A DNA stretch of 64,000 bases from Carpediemonas membranifera (GCA_019828565.1 JAHDYR010000055.1:1-64000), one strand, 5' to 3'; counted from the stretch's first letter, positions 28,978 through 40,797 are shown. A program made the numbers and translations. Notes: a model not told the origin generated them from the letters alone.

Positions 28978-29978
28978 GGAAATGCGCATTTTTGGGCACG
29001 GAACACCAGCTGCACCAGCTGCTTCCGGACCGGTCTGTGCACCTAGACGAGGCCCTGTTTACCGTTGAAGGCGCCGAAGAGTGGCCTAGGACCAAGGACG
29101 AACTCTATGAGATGGAGGCCAAAAAGCCTCAGAAACAACTCACAAAGTACCATAGAGACGCCTGGACAGTCCAGCACCGCCCATCAACGCCGTCTGACTT
29201 CAACTTGGACCGCAATGCGGCCACTCAGGCCCTGAACGACTCCTCCCAGCGCGCTGCCCCGGCGGCTGGAATTCTCCGGCAAGAGGCCGCACTCACCCCA
29301 ATTGAGCTAGAATCGAAGCCTGTTGGCTCAATATTTGTCCCAATTGCCAGGGCACACCTGGATGTCGCCCCGTTCGAAGAGTGGCCCGAGACTTGCCCCC
29401 TGTGTCAGGCCCAGCGCTGCACCTGGCAGCATGCCCTCTCGTGCCCACACACCAAGGGAACCGCCCACACCGAGCGTCACAACCATGTTAGAGACGCTGT
29501 GAGCGCCGTGTTGACCGACGACGACGTTAGAGGTCGACCCATGGCCCGTTGCCAGGCCGAGGTCGCGCTCACCTCTCGTCACCCCCGCTACCAGCAGGCC
29601 GATACCGAAGCGCCCAGACGCAAGGTGGCCGACCTCATGGTGGCAGGCGAGAGAGACGTGGTCGGGAACCGTGTCCACGAGGAAGTCTATGTCGACTTCG
29701 TGGTCAGCCTGCACCCGCGGGAGGCTGAGCTAGAGAAGCTCCGCGAGTACCGCAACTGGCAGGTCACCTTCGTGCCTGCTGCCTGCACGGTTCTGGGCGA
29801 GACTGAGTCCCGTCTGACCGAGTGCTGGGTCGCCCGCCTCTGTGCCGCGATTCGCAGGCCGGCCCTCGTGGGCGCCATCCGTGACCGGGTATTCTGGTCC
29901 ATCTGGGCGGACAACCAGACCGTCTGGTCGGACTATGTCTCCCAGTGCAAGGCCCGTTGGGCCGAGCACCACCAATAA
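28978..29978 (+). pseudogene. LINE-B unit 1: C-terminal fragment of RT-endonuclease ORF
   Basis: Encodes only the region after the RT, starting at the equivalent of 33402. It includes CPLCQAQRCTWQHALSC (zinc motif) and an RLE-like region with KVADLMV and YVDFVVS followed by a K...YR.W motif, matching the C-terminal domain of LINE-A ORF2. The frame is open to the TAA at 29976-29978, but the copy is 5-prime truncated next to an A13 run. Confidence 0.8.
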
Positions 29979-30888
29979 TCTGCCCTCCCCACAAAATGCC
30001 GGAGTCGCGACTCGGCTGACTCGGCCACTCTAGGCTGCGTCGTCCCCGAGCCCCCCTGCGCCTCCCGCCCCATCGCCGCATCGCATAACGCATCCCCTGC
30101 CCCTGCGCGAGAGTAGTTGCTCGAAATTCCGCGGAGTCGCGTGTCGTTCGGACAACCTGGGAAAGTAAATTCGGCCATGGTATCCAGAGGAAAGTTGCTC
30201 GATTCGCCGCCGCAAGGCGACGAATCCTGCCATACATCCGATGACGGACCAGGTGACACGAATTACCTGAAACTAGCGCTGTTCGCTGCGCTCCTGCGCG
30301 TAATGGAAGAAATTCGTCAGCACTGCCCGAAAGGCTCGTGGCCGAAGAACGCTGAGGCCTTCATCGAGGTTTGTATGAACAAAGATCGTTTATTGCGCCT
30401 TGTGACGGACAACAAACGCTTCTTCACGATCAACAACCTTTCTTTGATCACGGACTACGTTCATGCGGCCACAAACCGCTTCGGGCCAGGCCATAAGCCG
30501 AAGGCATCCCGCCGTGATGACCACATCGCCAATGCCACTTCACTTCTCCACGCCGCAGCCACCAACCAGGTGTTCACTGCTACCATCTCGATTGATCGTG
30601 CCAACGAGGCCCTCGAGCGCGTGATACGGGGCAGAAGGACCGATGAGCAGCTCATGAGGGAGCACCCTCGTCCGCTCCGCCCGTCCGAGATCGCCGCTCG
30701 CCGCGCCAAGACCGGGCGTCAGTCATACGCCCAACTGATCAGCCGTGTCGAGGAGGCCCGCCCGGCAAGCCCTGCGCGAGACCGCACTGCCTTCCTCGAG
30801 GCAGAAGCATACGCGTGTCGCGTAGCTGCTGGCCGCGCAGACCGTCAACAGCAGGGTGATAGGCCCCCGAGCCCCACCCCCTGCCCAG

Positions 30889-31167
30889 GCTGCCCCCACC
30901 GACTCCGCTGCCGCCCTAACTGGGCCGCAGCCCGCAGCCGCCCCGCAGGGTGACAGGCCCACGCGCCAGATCCCCGCCGATGCTGCCCCCACCGACTCCG
31001 CTGCCGCCCTAACTGGGCCGCAGCCCGCAGCCGCCCCGCAGGGTGACAGGCCCACGCGCCAGACCCCTGCCGATGCTGCCCCCACCGACTCCGCTGTCGC
31101 CCTAACTGGGCCGCAGCCCGCAGCCGCCCCGCAGGGTGACAGGCCCCCGAGCCCCACCCCCGCCCAG
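30889..31167 (+). repeat. 93-bp coding minisatellite, 3 units (LINE-B unit 2)
   Basis: Three tandem 93-bp units encoding a 31-residue repeat around APTDSAAALTGPQPAAAPQG, followed by a partial fourth. Confidence 0.85.
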
Positions 31168-33963
31168 GTTGCCCCCACCCAGCCAGAGGAGAGGAACATC
31201 GACGACACCGCAGTGTCCGAGTTCCTCTCCCTGGCGGGCGTCGAAGGCGGGGAAGGGGAGAGAGCTGAGCCAGAGACCGAGCACGAAGCCCGTGGTGACT
31301 CAGCCAACTCCCCCCTTCGCCCGCCGCCGCAGGTTGACCCCGCCCACCGGCTCACAGGGTGGCTCGACGGCACGACCATCGACGCTGTTCGCCGCAGCTT
31401 TGACGCACATGTACCGCGGGAAGACAGAGACATGTGGTCGACCAACGACCAGGTCGTCGCGACGCTGACGTCTGTCGACGCCGTCCGCTGGCTCTCCCGG
31501 GGGCAAAATGGCCAGAACCGCATGTCCAGAGCACGCTGGACGACTCTTCTCGAGCAGGTCTTTGCGGCTCACCCGAGGAACCGGCCTTCGTATGCGTTCC
31601 CGCAAGGCCTGAAGTCGTTCGCACCCAGGTTCGTGGCGTTCATGAGGGAAGGGTTGGGTATGCCAGTCGACCCCGCTCTCCCAGCTGTCCCGCAGCCAAG
31701 GACGGCCCAGCCAGCCAGAAGAAGGCTCACTGCTCCCCGCCCGCAGCCGGAGACCATCCTTCCAGAGCTCCCAGAGGACCTCAAGTTCCTCCCCTCCCCC
31801 GACGGAGGCCGGCAGGATTGGGAAGTCGAAGCCCTCAAGGAAGGGTGCGGTCTCATTCGTGAAGGGTCTCATCAACCTGTTGGAGGCCCTGAACGAGGTG
31901 CCTGCCCAGCAGAAACGGCGTGGCCTTATTGCCATCATGACCCATGGTCAGACGGTGTACAAGCCCGCCAAGAAGCAGGTGACACTGCGGACCCGGACCA
32001 AGGAGCGCTCGGCCTTCACCAAGGCCTCGGCCGGCTACTACTCCAGTGGCCTGAAGATCCTCCCTGTCTGAGGACATGGACCTCAGCCCGACCGAGGTTG
32101 ACGAGAAGCTGGTGGAGCTGCAGGCCGAGCCAATGGCAGACCCACGTCTCTTCCACCCACAGCAACGGGCGGGTGCGCTGGAGTCATATGAGGTCACCCC
32201 GGAGTCTGTGACATGGGCCCTGGACAGGCTCAAAGCAGACTCGGCACCGGGACCCTCGGGCCTGAGTTTCCTTCACTTGAAGCTGGCCTACCGCCTACGC
32301 AAACACAAGTTTGTTGCTGCTGTCACGCCTCTGATCAACGACATCATCAACGGGGAGCCCTACACTGAGATCCTGTCGCACTCGAGGCTCGTTGCCCTGC
32401 CTAAGGGAGACTCCAAGGTCCGGCCCATTGCAATGGGCGAGAGCCTGAGACGCCTCGCAGGTAAGGTCCTAGCCCACGATGTCGGGCTGAGGATTATTGG
32501 CGATGGTGTGTGCGAGGGGCAGTTCGGACTGGGCGAGAGCTGCGGCCTGGACTGCATGGGTGACATTCTGAAGACAGCGTACGCCGGCGGTGCGCAGCTG
32601 TGCGCCGTTGACATGTCCAATGCGTACGGAACCGTCAGTCGGCAGCATCTGTCTGAGGTCGCACAGGCGTGGGCCCCGGTCTTGCTACCGTACCTGCACA
32701 CGATGTATGCCGGGGGCAAGATGATCACACCAACAGGCCTTGTCATCCCGTCCCGGGAGGGCATCCAGCAAGGGGACCCCATATCTCCGCTGCTGTTCAC
32801 CCTGGCGATGAAGCCGGTCCTGGACCAGATCAGAGGTGAGTTCCAGGAGTGCAGGATGGTCTCCTATCAGGACGATGCGTACTTGATCGCGCCAGCGTCC
32901 ATGCCGGCCTCACGAGTTGATCGCTTCTACGACCGGATGGCTGAGGTTTGTGGCCGCATCGGCATGCGCGTGAACACGGCTAAGTGTATGGTGATCAGCG
33001 CTGCTGGCTCCCCGGGTGCCATTCAGCGGGTAGTCAACGGTAGAGCCGTTGGAATCCCTGTTGGTGACGCTCATGGTGAGGCAAGAGCTGTCGATGATGT
33101 CTTCTCGGAGATGGAGATGGCGACTGCTCGCGTCGTGGAAATGGTGGAGACTGTAGGGCCTTCTGCGGCCAGCGTTGCGCTGAATATGATTCGTTCATGC
33201 ATTCTTGCGATGCCATCCGCAATCTACAGAGCTGTGTCGCCGATTAGGCACGAAAGCAGGACATCCCGCTTCGAGCAGATGCTTAGCCGCAGCGTAGAGC
33301 ACATTCTGCAACTAAGAGATGGTCTGGAAGACAAAACTCGTAGAATGGCTCTCGATTATGGAGATTACGGGCTCCGCATGCCAATCCCATCACTCGTCTG
33401 GAAATGCGCATTTTTGGGCACGGAACACCAGCTGCACCAGCTGCTTCCGGACCGGTATGTGCACCTAGACGAGGCCCTGTTTACCGTTGAAGGCGCCGAA
33501 GAGTGGCCTAGGACCAAGGACGAACTCTATGAGATGGAGGCCAAAAAGCCTCAGAAACAACTCACAAAGTACCATAGAGACGCCTGGACAGTCCAGCACC
33601 GCCCATCAACGCCGTCTGACTTCAACTTGGACCGCAATGCGGCCACTCAGGCCCTGAACGACTCCTCCCAGCGCGCTGCCCCGGCGGCTGGAATTCTCCG
33701 GCAAGAGGCCGCACTCACTCCAATTGAGCTAGAATCGAAGCCTGTTGGCTCAATATTTGTCCCAATTGCCAGGGCACACCTGGATGTCGCCCCGTTCGAA
33801 GAGTGGCCCGAGACTTGCCCCCTGTGTCAGGCCCAGCGCTGCACCTGGCAGCATGCCCTCTCGTGCCCACACACCAAGGGAACCGCCCACACCGAGCGTC
33901 ACAACCATGTTAGAGACGCTGTGAGCGCCGTGTTGACCGACGACGACGTTAGAGGTCGACCCA

Positions 33964-33982
33964 TGGCCCGTTGCCAGGCCGA
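33964..33982 (+). repeat. 19-bp target-site duplication, left copy (LINE-C)
   Basis: TGGCCCGTTGCCAGGCCGA, repeated at 40798-40816. Confidence 0.9.
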
Positions 33983-34632
33983 AGAAAGAAATTTATGGTG
34001 CTTGGATTCTGACCCCGGACTGAGCTTGTTTCCCGTTGTCTTGGAGCTGAGTGCCCCGGGGTACTGCCTATTTCCCGTGGCAAACTGGTCAGCAGCGTTT
34101 GCCTTGGGCTTTCGGTGCTACTGTCTCCGCGGAAAGCCGATTCCAATCGCCCCAGAGGCCCTGCGGCCATCTCCGTGCAAATATGCTTTCCTGTCTCCCT
34201 GAAAGTCCGGCAACTATCCGGGGAGCCTGGGGGTCTGTCCTCGGGGCATTGACAGGCAGGATCGTCCTGCAGAACCTTGACTATGACACTCCTTGCTTCC
34301 CTGCAGTCCTTGTAGAGCCGTTCAGCCACGGCACCCTCTCGTCTGTCCGGTTCCCCAATTCCATGCCCCCTCGACTCTGTTAAGAAGCCTACCCGAAGGC
34401 GGGGAAAGTGACTAAGTCCATGCTGTCTACCCCGGTTAGGTGGCGTGGGTCAGCGGCAGCCCCAGGCACTAGGCCTGGTTGTCCTGTTACCCCTTACAAC
34501 ATTTCGCTTGCACTACATGTCCTTGGTTTCCCATGTCGTTAACAAGGGCGGCAGGGGCACCTGTGCCCCTCCGACCCCCGTGGCCAGTCCCTGCAGTTTC
34601 CTTGGGGTCCCAACGAGTGGTGCAACCATATG
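33983..34632 (-). other. LINE-C 3-prime UTR
   Basis: 650 bp with no coding similarity, ending at the target duplication. No poly(A); the 3-prime terminus is a TTTC-type short repeat. Confidence 0.55.
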
Positions 34633-34950
34633 AATATGGATTTCCTTGACCTTATCCTTGCTCTGTCCTTGTTGCATGTCCTTTCTTTCTTATTTCTGGT
34701 CTGTCCTTCCTGTTAATTCCTTGCAGTCGTTCCTTCCCTTGCTTTTGGTTCCTGGCTACCGGGATACGTGGGGCCTTTCCTCACTGATCCCAGGAGCTTA
34801 GCACCAGCGAGGGTGGTCCATGGCTGATTCCTTGTCCATCCCTTCCCGGTCCTGGAGTCAGGGGTTCATGACATGCTTCTATTCCACCTTGAAGCTGTTG
34901 TAAACCTTTGCCAGTTCCCGTAGTCCTGCCGTGAGGCCTTCCCAAATGTC
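34633..34950 (-). repeat. LINE-C internal repeat, 3-prime copy (318 bp)
   Basis: Near-identical to 35709-36026, with a one-base loss and a one-base gain. Confidence 0.9.
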
Positions 34951-35708
34951 CTCCGAGCCCCATATTATTAGTTGCTGTAATTCTAGGATGGGTCTTTCCT
35001 GGTACCATTCGCCCTGGGGGCCCTGCCTTACTTCCAAGTCCTTAGTTTTGTGCTTCGCTGCTGTCCACAGCTTTGTCCAAGCTTCTCCCCTGTCTACTGC
35101 CGGGCATTCACAGATTATGTGCGCTGCCGATCCTAGCCTCTGGCCCTCTGCCCACTCCCCTGATCATTTCCTGCTTCCTTGCTGGTCCTGGCTTTTCCCT
35201 AATGATCCTGTAGAACAGGCTCACCTCCGACTCCTCCGAGCATAGGGGGCATAGTCTGCTAATTTCTCTCTTCAGGTCAGCGCCTTGGGCCAGCTCTGTG
35301 ATGGCTCTCATAGGGCCCTCCCCTCTCTCTGCCGACGATGGGGATGGGCTGACATTGGCTGCAATGGATACAATTCTCTTCCATTCCGCCCTGCTTTGCC
35401 CCTTCCCAGCCTTTCGGTCTACCGTAGGCTTACCTTGCAGACACTTGCTTAATTTCCTTGTCCCCATGATTTCCATTAGTCCTAGTGCCGTACGGCTTTT
35501 GCACCGCTTCATCCACCCCCCTCCTGATCGTTTCCATGCCATAATCCAGTAGCGCTGGTTTAGGGGCTCCCTCTCTGGTGCCCTCCAGTAGATGCTGCAC
35601 TCTCTCCCTAGCTTCCCACATAACCGTGCCCCGCCCCCATTCTCTGTTTCTGACTGGTATATCCTGGTCCCTGTAGTTGACTATCCTTTTGACTGCCAGC
35701 CATTCCAT
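34951..35708 (-). pseudogene. LINE-C C-terminal region of ORF2 (CPLC motif)
   Basis: Overlapping open frames in this unique segment encode EISRLCPLCSEESEVSLFYR followed by a basic region and a SAHNL motif near a second Cys. The arrangement resembles the C-terminal CCHC module of LINE ORF2 proteins. It follows the endonuclease region without the RT that should separate them. Frames are broken, so it cannot be a functional product alone. Confidence 0.5.
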
Positions 35709-36026
35709 AATATGGATTTCCTTGACCTTATCCTTGCTCTGTCCTTGTTGCATGTCCTTTCTTTCTTATTTCTGGTCTGTCCTTCCTGTTAATTCCTTGC
35801 AGTCGTTCCTTCCCTTGCTTTGGTTCCTGGCTACCGGGATACGTGGGGCCTTTCCTCACTGATCCCAGGAGCTTAGCACCCAGCGAGGGTGGTCCATGGC
35901 TGATTCCTTGTCCATCCCTTCCCGGTCCTGGAGTCAGGGGTTCATGACATGCTTCTATTCCACCTTGAAGCTGTTGTAAACCTTTGCCAGTTCCCGTAGT
36001 CCTGCCGTGAGGCCTTCCCAAATGTC
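35709..36026 (-). repeat. LINE-C internal repeat, 5-prime copy (318 bp)
   Basis: Contains the last 24 codons of the endonuclease ORF (through NSFKVE) and following sequence. Its second copy lies 0.76 kb downstream. Confidence 0.9.
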
Positions 36027-37001
36027 TATTTCTGTCCATGGGGTTCGCTGGAGTTCGCTCCACACTCCGTTCCCGAACACTTTGTCCCTTGCCTTTGCTC
36101 CCCTGTTGTTCACTGGGTCGCCCATGCATGCTCTTATAGTCTCTTCCCATTGGTCCGAGCTCTTGATCCTGTTCAGCTTTGAGACTGTGACTGGCCCCTC
36201 CTTCTTTTTCATGGGCCAGGTGTGCACCTCGGGTATGGCCAGAGCCACGTCTCGCTCACTTCTGCCATAGTACCGTTGTTCCTTCCATGCTAGTGTGATT
36301 CCATTGTGTGCTGAGCCCCATACCCCGACCTTCTGAGACTCTACCACCTCAATCTCCGCCCCCTGGATTCCTGGTGTTGTCACTGCAAAGTCCGGGGTTG
36401 ATGTTCCTGATGTGAGCGTCCCAGACTTGGGTATGATGGCTTTGAGCCTGTGCTTCTCCATCATATCCTTCCACCGGGTGGATCTTTCCATCTGGCCTGG
36501 GTCGATGTTCCAGTCTCCCATAATTATGGCCTCCATGCTCCCTTTCATGTCCATGATCTTCTGTATAGTGTCCCTGAATCCATCCTTCTCCTGCTTGCTG
36601 TGGCCGGATGGAGGGCCATACACGTTGATGACTAGTATGTCCCTGCCGGTTCTCATTATGCTGGCTTGCACTCTTCCCGATAGGCTGTCCGTTATGCCGA
36701 TGTCCCACTTTGCAGTTGCGTGTGGGCTCACTCTCGTGCCGATGCCTTCCCTTGTTCCCTTCCATCTTGGCGCAGGTTCGTCATTGCCTGCTATGCCTAG
36801 TTGTCGGTTGATGCGGTGCTGACTTTTGACATCCGCCTTTCGTTTTTCGTTGGCTAAGACCAGGTCCTCTTCCGTCTCCCTCCCTGCTAGTGCGTAGTCA
36901 AGGTCCATGAAGCAATGAACCCTCGTATTCGCCGTTCTCCATGTCTCTTGTATGAGTACTGCCTCTATGTCCTTCAACCTTAGCTGAATCGCCGTTGCCA
37001 T
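35955..37001 (-). CDS. LINE-C AP-endonuclease (APE) domain ORF
   Basis: A 348-codon frame from an ATG encoding an exonuclease-endonuclease-phosphatase fold as used by LINEs to nick target DNA. Landmarks: LIQETW (catalytic Glu at 19), VINVYGPPSG, GDWNIDP (Asp 163, Asn 165), SGTSTPDFAVT in the position of the S-x-D box, and GSAHNGI as the terminal H motif (SDH-like). The order and spacing fit APE-type LINE ORF2 N-termini. The frame stops in the 318-bp repeat where RT should follow. The nuclease itself looks intact. Confidence 0.8.
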   Translation of the reverse strand: MATAIQLRLKDIEAVLIQETWRTANTRVHCFMDLDYALAGRETEEDLVLANEKRKADVKSQHRINRQLGIAGNDEPAPRWKGTREGIGTRVSPHATAKWDIGITDSLSGRVQASIMRTGRDILVINVYGPPSGHSKQEKDGFRDTIQKIMDMKGSMEAIIMGDWNIDPGQMERSTRWKDMMEKHRLKAIIPKSGTLTSGTSTPDFAVTTPGIQGAEIEVVESQKVGVWGSAHNGITLAWKEQRYYGRSERDVALAIPEVHTWPMKKKEGPVTVSKLNRIKSSDQWEETIRACMGDPVNNRGAKARDKVFGNGVWSELQRTPWTEIDIWEGLTAGLRELAKVYNSFKVE

Positions 37002-37406
37002 AGACGCCGTGAAGTCCTTTTCCTCTTCCTATGTGTCCCTCTGTGTTCAGACTAAGTATCTTGTAGGTTACCATTGCCTTTGTCCTGTTTCCTTATCCTG
37101 CGAATTCCCAGAATTTGGGAGCCCCAGCTTCCCGCTCCTCTCCTGCTATCCTTGTCCTAACAAGGGGCCTAGATGCCGGTCTCGGTGACCCTTGTCAGGC
37201 CAACCTTGTTACCACCTGGTGACCTTCCATTCTTCGGGCAGGGGTACTTAGGAGGGGGACGATATGACGTGACCCCCCTTTGGCTGCCGCTACAGCCTAC
37301 CGGCAGTGCATTTCAGCTAATGCCGGGCCCTGGGTGGGAGCCAGGGCTTGTGAATTATAAAGAAAATGTTGCTTGTTCCTTGAAAGAATACTGCTTTACC
37401 ATGTCC
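37002..37406 (-). other. LINE-C inter-ORF region
   Basis: About 400 bp between the coiled-coil ORF and the endonuclease ORF, without coding similarity. Confidence 0.5.
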
Positions 37407-38357
37407 TTACTCCTCCTCCGTGGACTCCCCACTGCCGCTGCAGCTGTCCTCGGCCTGACTCACTTGCTGTCCTTGTAGACTCTGCATTACCGTGATGAAC
37501 TGGGTCATCAGGTCCATGGGTGAGATCTGCTTGGCCTTCTTAGCCTTCTTGTGCTTGTGCCGGGGGATCGTGGGCTTCTCCTTGCTGGGCTTAGTCGCGA
37601 CGCCGGAGAGCACCAACCTTCCGTGGCCTTGCTCTTGCATGAGTCGGGCAGCCTTGAGCGCTGAGATCTCTTGTTGCGCCTCTGCCAACTGCTTTCGGAG
37701 CCGCAGCTTCTCCGAGTCCATGCCGGTTGCCTGTCTGCTTCCAGACTCCCAGTCCGTGTCCTCTTCGTGCCTGCTTCTCTTTCCGCTGTCCGAGTCCATG
37801 ATCCTACTCGTGCTGCCCTCCTTGCGCTTGAGCGTCGTGGAGGAAGAGTGATCCTTGCTGTTGTCCATGCCTCCCTCTGAGCCTCTACCGGCCCAGGTGT
37901 TCCCGCTGAACGAGCCTCTCATCTGCGTTCCCGTGTTGTCCTGTCTCTCCCTGTCGTCTCCTCCGTGGTTACGATCCGAGGTCCTGTTCATGTTACCAGC
38001 TCTGTCGCCGGTTCTGTCGTCAGCTCTGACACCAGCTCTACCGCCGGCTCCGTGTCCTACCCTTCTGTCCTCTTCCCTGTCTCCATGCTGGTCGTGATGT
38101 CCTTGATCCGCGTCCTGGCCGAAGTGCCTGCCCACCATCCTGATGCTAATCCGCCTCGCCTTTTCCTCCAGGCCGTTGTCGAAGAACCTACTTTGGTATG
38201 GCTGTTCGGACTTTCCGTCGATGGTGGGGACATACGTGATGCCTGGGACATTGACTGTGTTGGCTCTGGGCTCGTCCGGGATAGCTGCCGAGACTAGTCT
38301 GGCCCCTTCCTTGCGCATGCGGCTTAGGATGGTCCCAGCCTCGCTGACCCTGACCAT
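37407..38357 (-). CDS. LINE-C ORF1 C-terminal basic/coiled-coil region
   Basis: A 316-codon frame, very rich in Arg, Asp, His and Gly in its middle (GGRAGVRADDRTGDRAGN), then a coiled coil (LRLRKQLAEAQQEISALKAA) and a Lys-rich cluster (RHKHKKAKKAKQI). Such composition fits an RNA-binding ORF1 segment. It directly follows, in another phase, the nuclease-like ORF ending at 38399; the two are probably one protein split by an indel, or two adjacent products. No zinc knuckle or RRM is seen. Confidence 0.55.
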   Translation of the reverse strand: MVRVSEAGTILSRMRKEGARLVSAAIPDEPRANTVNVPGITYVPTIDGKSEQPYQSRFFDNGLEEKARRISIRMVGRHFGQDADQGHHDQHGDREEDRRVGHGAGGRAGVRADDRTGDRAGNMNRTSDRNHGGDDRERQDNTGTQMRGSFSGNTWAGRGSEGGMDNSKDHSSSTTLKRKEGSTSRIMDSDSGKRSRHEEDTDWESGSRQATGMDSEKLRLRKQLAEAQQEISALKAARLMQEQGHGRLVLSGVATKPSKEKPTIPRHKHKKAKKAKQISPMDLMTQFITVMQSLQGQQVSQAEDSCSGSGESTEEE

Positions 38358-38398
38358 GCCCCCAGTCTCTCGGGATGAAGCTCGCCCCTAGGGTGATC

Positions 38399-40794
38399 CT
38401 ACCCCTGTTCCTGGGGGGCCTTGACGTTGACTATGACCTTCTCATAGTCCCTGAGGCTCTCTGCTAGGTCGTCGCAGCCCCAGACTCCTTGATGAGCCGT
38501 AGCCTCCTTCGAGGGCCACCACTCGTATAGCATGGCCATGGTTATGATGTCCTCCTCCCTTGCTGCCCCTAGGCCCTTCCTGACGCGTACCATGCGGAGC
38601 TGGTTAGCCGTGGCTCTTTCCATGATGGTCCATAGCGGGCTTCTCTCCAGTACACCTTCGTTGTCCATGATTGTGAGGGGGCCAGTAAGATGCCCTTCAT
38701 GCCCAACAGAACCTCCCCGAACCCGAAGCCGATGCCGAAGCGGTGTCCGTTGTCCGGGACTACGAGGATCCTGTCGCCGACTTCCCTGCTGACGTCCCTT
38801 GCGTCCCCGATCGGGTACGTGCCGAAGATCTCAAAGGTGTCCCTCCTTGTCGCGAATTCCGGGCTTCCCATGATATCCATGCCCGGCTCCGCCTTCCCGA
38901 CTGCTTCCATGGTCTTGTCGAGTGCCTTACCCATGTAGTGGTAGACGTCTGGGGTGCTCATCCTCTCCTTGCATAGGGCCCTGATCCTGGCTGTGAAGAC
39001 TACTGTATCCGCCAACCCACAGTGGTAGCAACCCGCGGTGTGTCTGTGGTACGGACAGACTCCCTTGGGCTCGCTCCTGTTCTGCCATCCATTTGACCAT
39101 GTTGTTACTGCTTCCAGGTAGTTGGCCTTGTCGAGGTTGTCCCTGAGGTTTTGGCCAGCCTCCTCCTTGCCGTTGTTCTCCAGGATCTCTGGTAGCTTCT
39201 TCTCGTCCACCAGCCTAGCTTGGAAGAATTCCCTGGTTCCTTGCTCCAGTCCATTTGTGGGGTTCGTGAGGAGGAAGCTTTCCATCTCCACCCCCTTTGC
39301 ATACATGATTATCTTCCAACCCTCCGACCTTTCGATCCTTGCCAGCTGAGCCGCCAGGCGGTTGGCCCAGTCCCTGAAAGTATGTATGTGCTTCTCATAC
39401 TCGATCGGCGGCCGCCCCGTCCCGACCTCCACGAAGGTGGCCGGCGGCAGCCCCGTCACTGCCCATGCCGTGTACCTCGCTTGGTCCATGCTTGCTGCCG
39501 GTATGTCCTGGTAATACAGGCCATGCCCGTGTCCAAGAATGTCCCCAGTGCTGAGGTCAAAGAGTACGATCCCGCCCTCAACCGGGATGGCAGGGATCCC
39601 TGCCTTCTTGACGCCAGGGTCTGCGCACTCGAAGTCGATGGCTCCGATCACCAGTCGTTTCTCCTTGTCCTTTCTAGGCATCCTCGGCGGCTGGCTGCTG
39701 ACCTTGTTTGAGTCGACCTCCTCGTCCTGGTCGATCTTGCCTTGGTTGGCCCCGACCATGTCCTTGTTCACTTCCAGGAGGCTGTCGTCGAGGCTTCTTC
39801 TGCCGGGCATGGTGGCCTGCTGGCGTCGTTCCTCCTTGTCCTTGACATGTTGCTCCTCGTCTCCGTCGATGACCGTGCTAGCGGACGACCTGTCCAGATC
39901 GGCATGTTCGTCCCTATTGCTGCGGACCGAGGTGGCCTTGAGCACTTCCAGCCTCACCTTCCTCACCTTCCGGAACGGCGGCTCGTTGCTAAGGGGGGTC
40001 TCCTCCCCTTCGCCCAGGATATTGGTTCTGCCCTTCAGGTAGATCCCTGACTTGTTCCATGCTGCCTGCCATATGGCCGGGGCCTCCGGTGCCTGAAGCC
40101 TGAGGATGTCCCTAGCCTCCTCCATGAAGCGGCTGATGGACCATGCTGACGTGTCGCTTAGCTCTAGGATGACCCTGTACTTGCCGTCCTCTTGCTCGTA
40201 GGCCACTCTGGTGACCGGGCCTTGGTTTGCCGGATCCCATACCTTGTCGTAAGGCACGCCTTCTACGGCCTCGTCTCCATGAGCCCCTGATACCAGTATG
40301 AACGACCCTTCGGCCTTCTTGACGCTGTCCCTGTCTACATCCCATTCGATGGGCCCATCTTCCTTCGGCTTGAGGATCGCCGTCTCGATGTCCTTCTCAG
40401 ATGGCCATCTTGCCATGCCAGTGAAGCCCGCTTTCAGCGTCTTGGGCTCCAGTGCCTGTGCCATGTCCTTTGCTTCCTCGTCTCTGGGGTTGAGCGCCTC
40501 TGTGAGCATGTAGAAAAGGTCGCGGAGGCCGTGGATGCCGCATGGGTTCCTGAGGATGATGTCCTTGTTGTCAGTGACGCCGGTTGCGAAGAGGATGCGT
40601 CTGGCGTTCATGATTACTTCCTTGCGTCCTTTGGAGTTCGCATTGAGCGACTTTCCTGTAAACTTGCCTGTTCTACGAAGAAGTAGAGTCCTTGAATCGT
40701 TCCTTTCAGCGAGGAAGCTGTCCAGTAGTTCCCTGATGTCCTCCCACTGCTTCTGCGTGGAATCCCTGATCCTTGTCGGTATTTCTACCTGCAT
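38399..40794 (-). CDS. LINE-C ORF1 with possible Maelstrom-like DEDD nuclease domain
   Basis: The main frame (40794-38569, 741 codons) continues in another phase to 38399 after a break near 38670. The first 370 residues are unrecognised and mixed-charge. From about 385 there is an exonuclease-like fold signature: VIGAIDFECAD (D387, E389), then IIMYAKGVEMESFLL (Y498-E505), then CPYHRHTAGCYHCGLADTVV (C580, H583, H585, C589, H591, C592). An acidic motif I, a central K-G...E motif and a terminal Cys/His cluster recall the Maelstrom domain, an RNase H-like DEDD relative with a Cys/His site. This is an inference from motif order; a different DnaQ-like nuclease is possible. The initiator is 3 bp from the insertion boundary and may be internal. 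Confidence 0.5.
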
Positions 40795-40797
40795 TGT

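Larger units (their letters stand above)
33983..40797 (-). mobile_element. LINE-C: APE-type LINE lacking RT, inserted in LINE-B unit 2
   Basis: A 6.8-kb insertion bounded by a 19-bp duplication, the mark of target-primed reverse transcription. On the minus strand: a long ORF1 with nuclease-like domain, a basic coiled-coil region, an AP-endonuclease ORF, a 318-bp repeat, a C-terminal Cys-motif region, the 318-bp repeat again, and a 3-prime UTR ending AATTTCTTTCTT. No RT motifs occur anywhere in it. The first ORF codon is 3 bp from the boundary, so the copy is probably 5-prime truncated. It must have been mobilised by an RT made elsewhere, or lost its RT after insertion. Confidence 0.85.

Noticed and set aside
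29328-29978. Long minus-strand open frames in each LINE-B copy
   Set aside because: They recur in every copy only because the copies are near-identical; composition is that of antisense shadows of a GC-rich coding frame.
31321-31560. Ulp1-like protease region in LINE-B (GWLDGTTIDAV)
   Set aside because: Only a short resemblance to the W-L motif; no His/Asp/Cys catalytic triad could be placed.
32076-34202. A 708-codon LINE-B RT protein ending at 34202
   Set aside because: The last about 70 codons are LINE-C antisense sequence read through the insertion at 33983.
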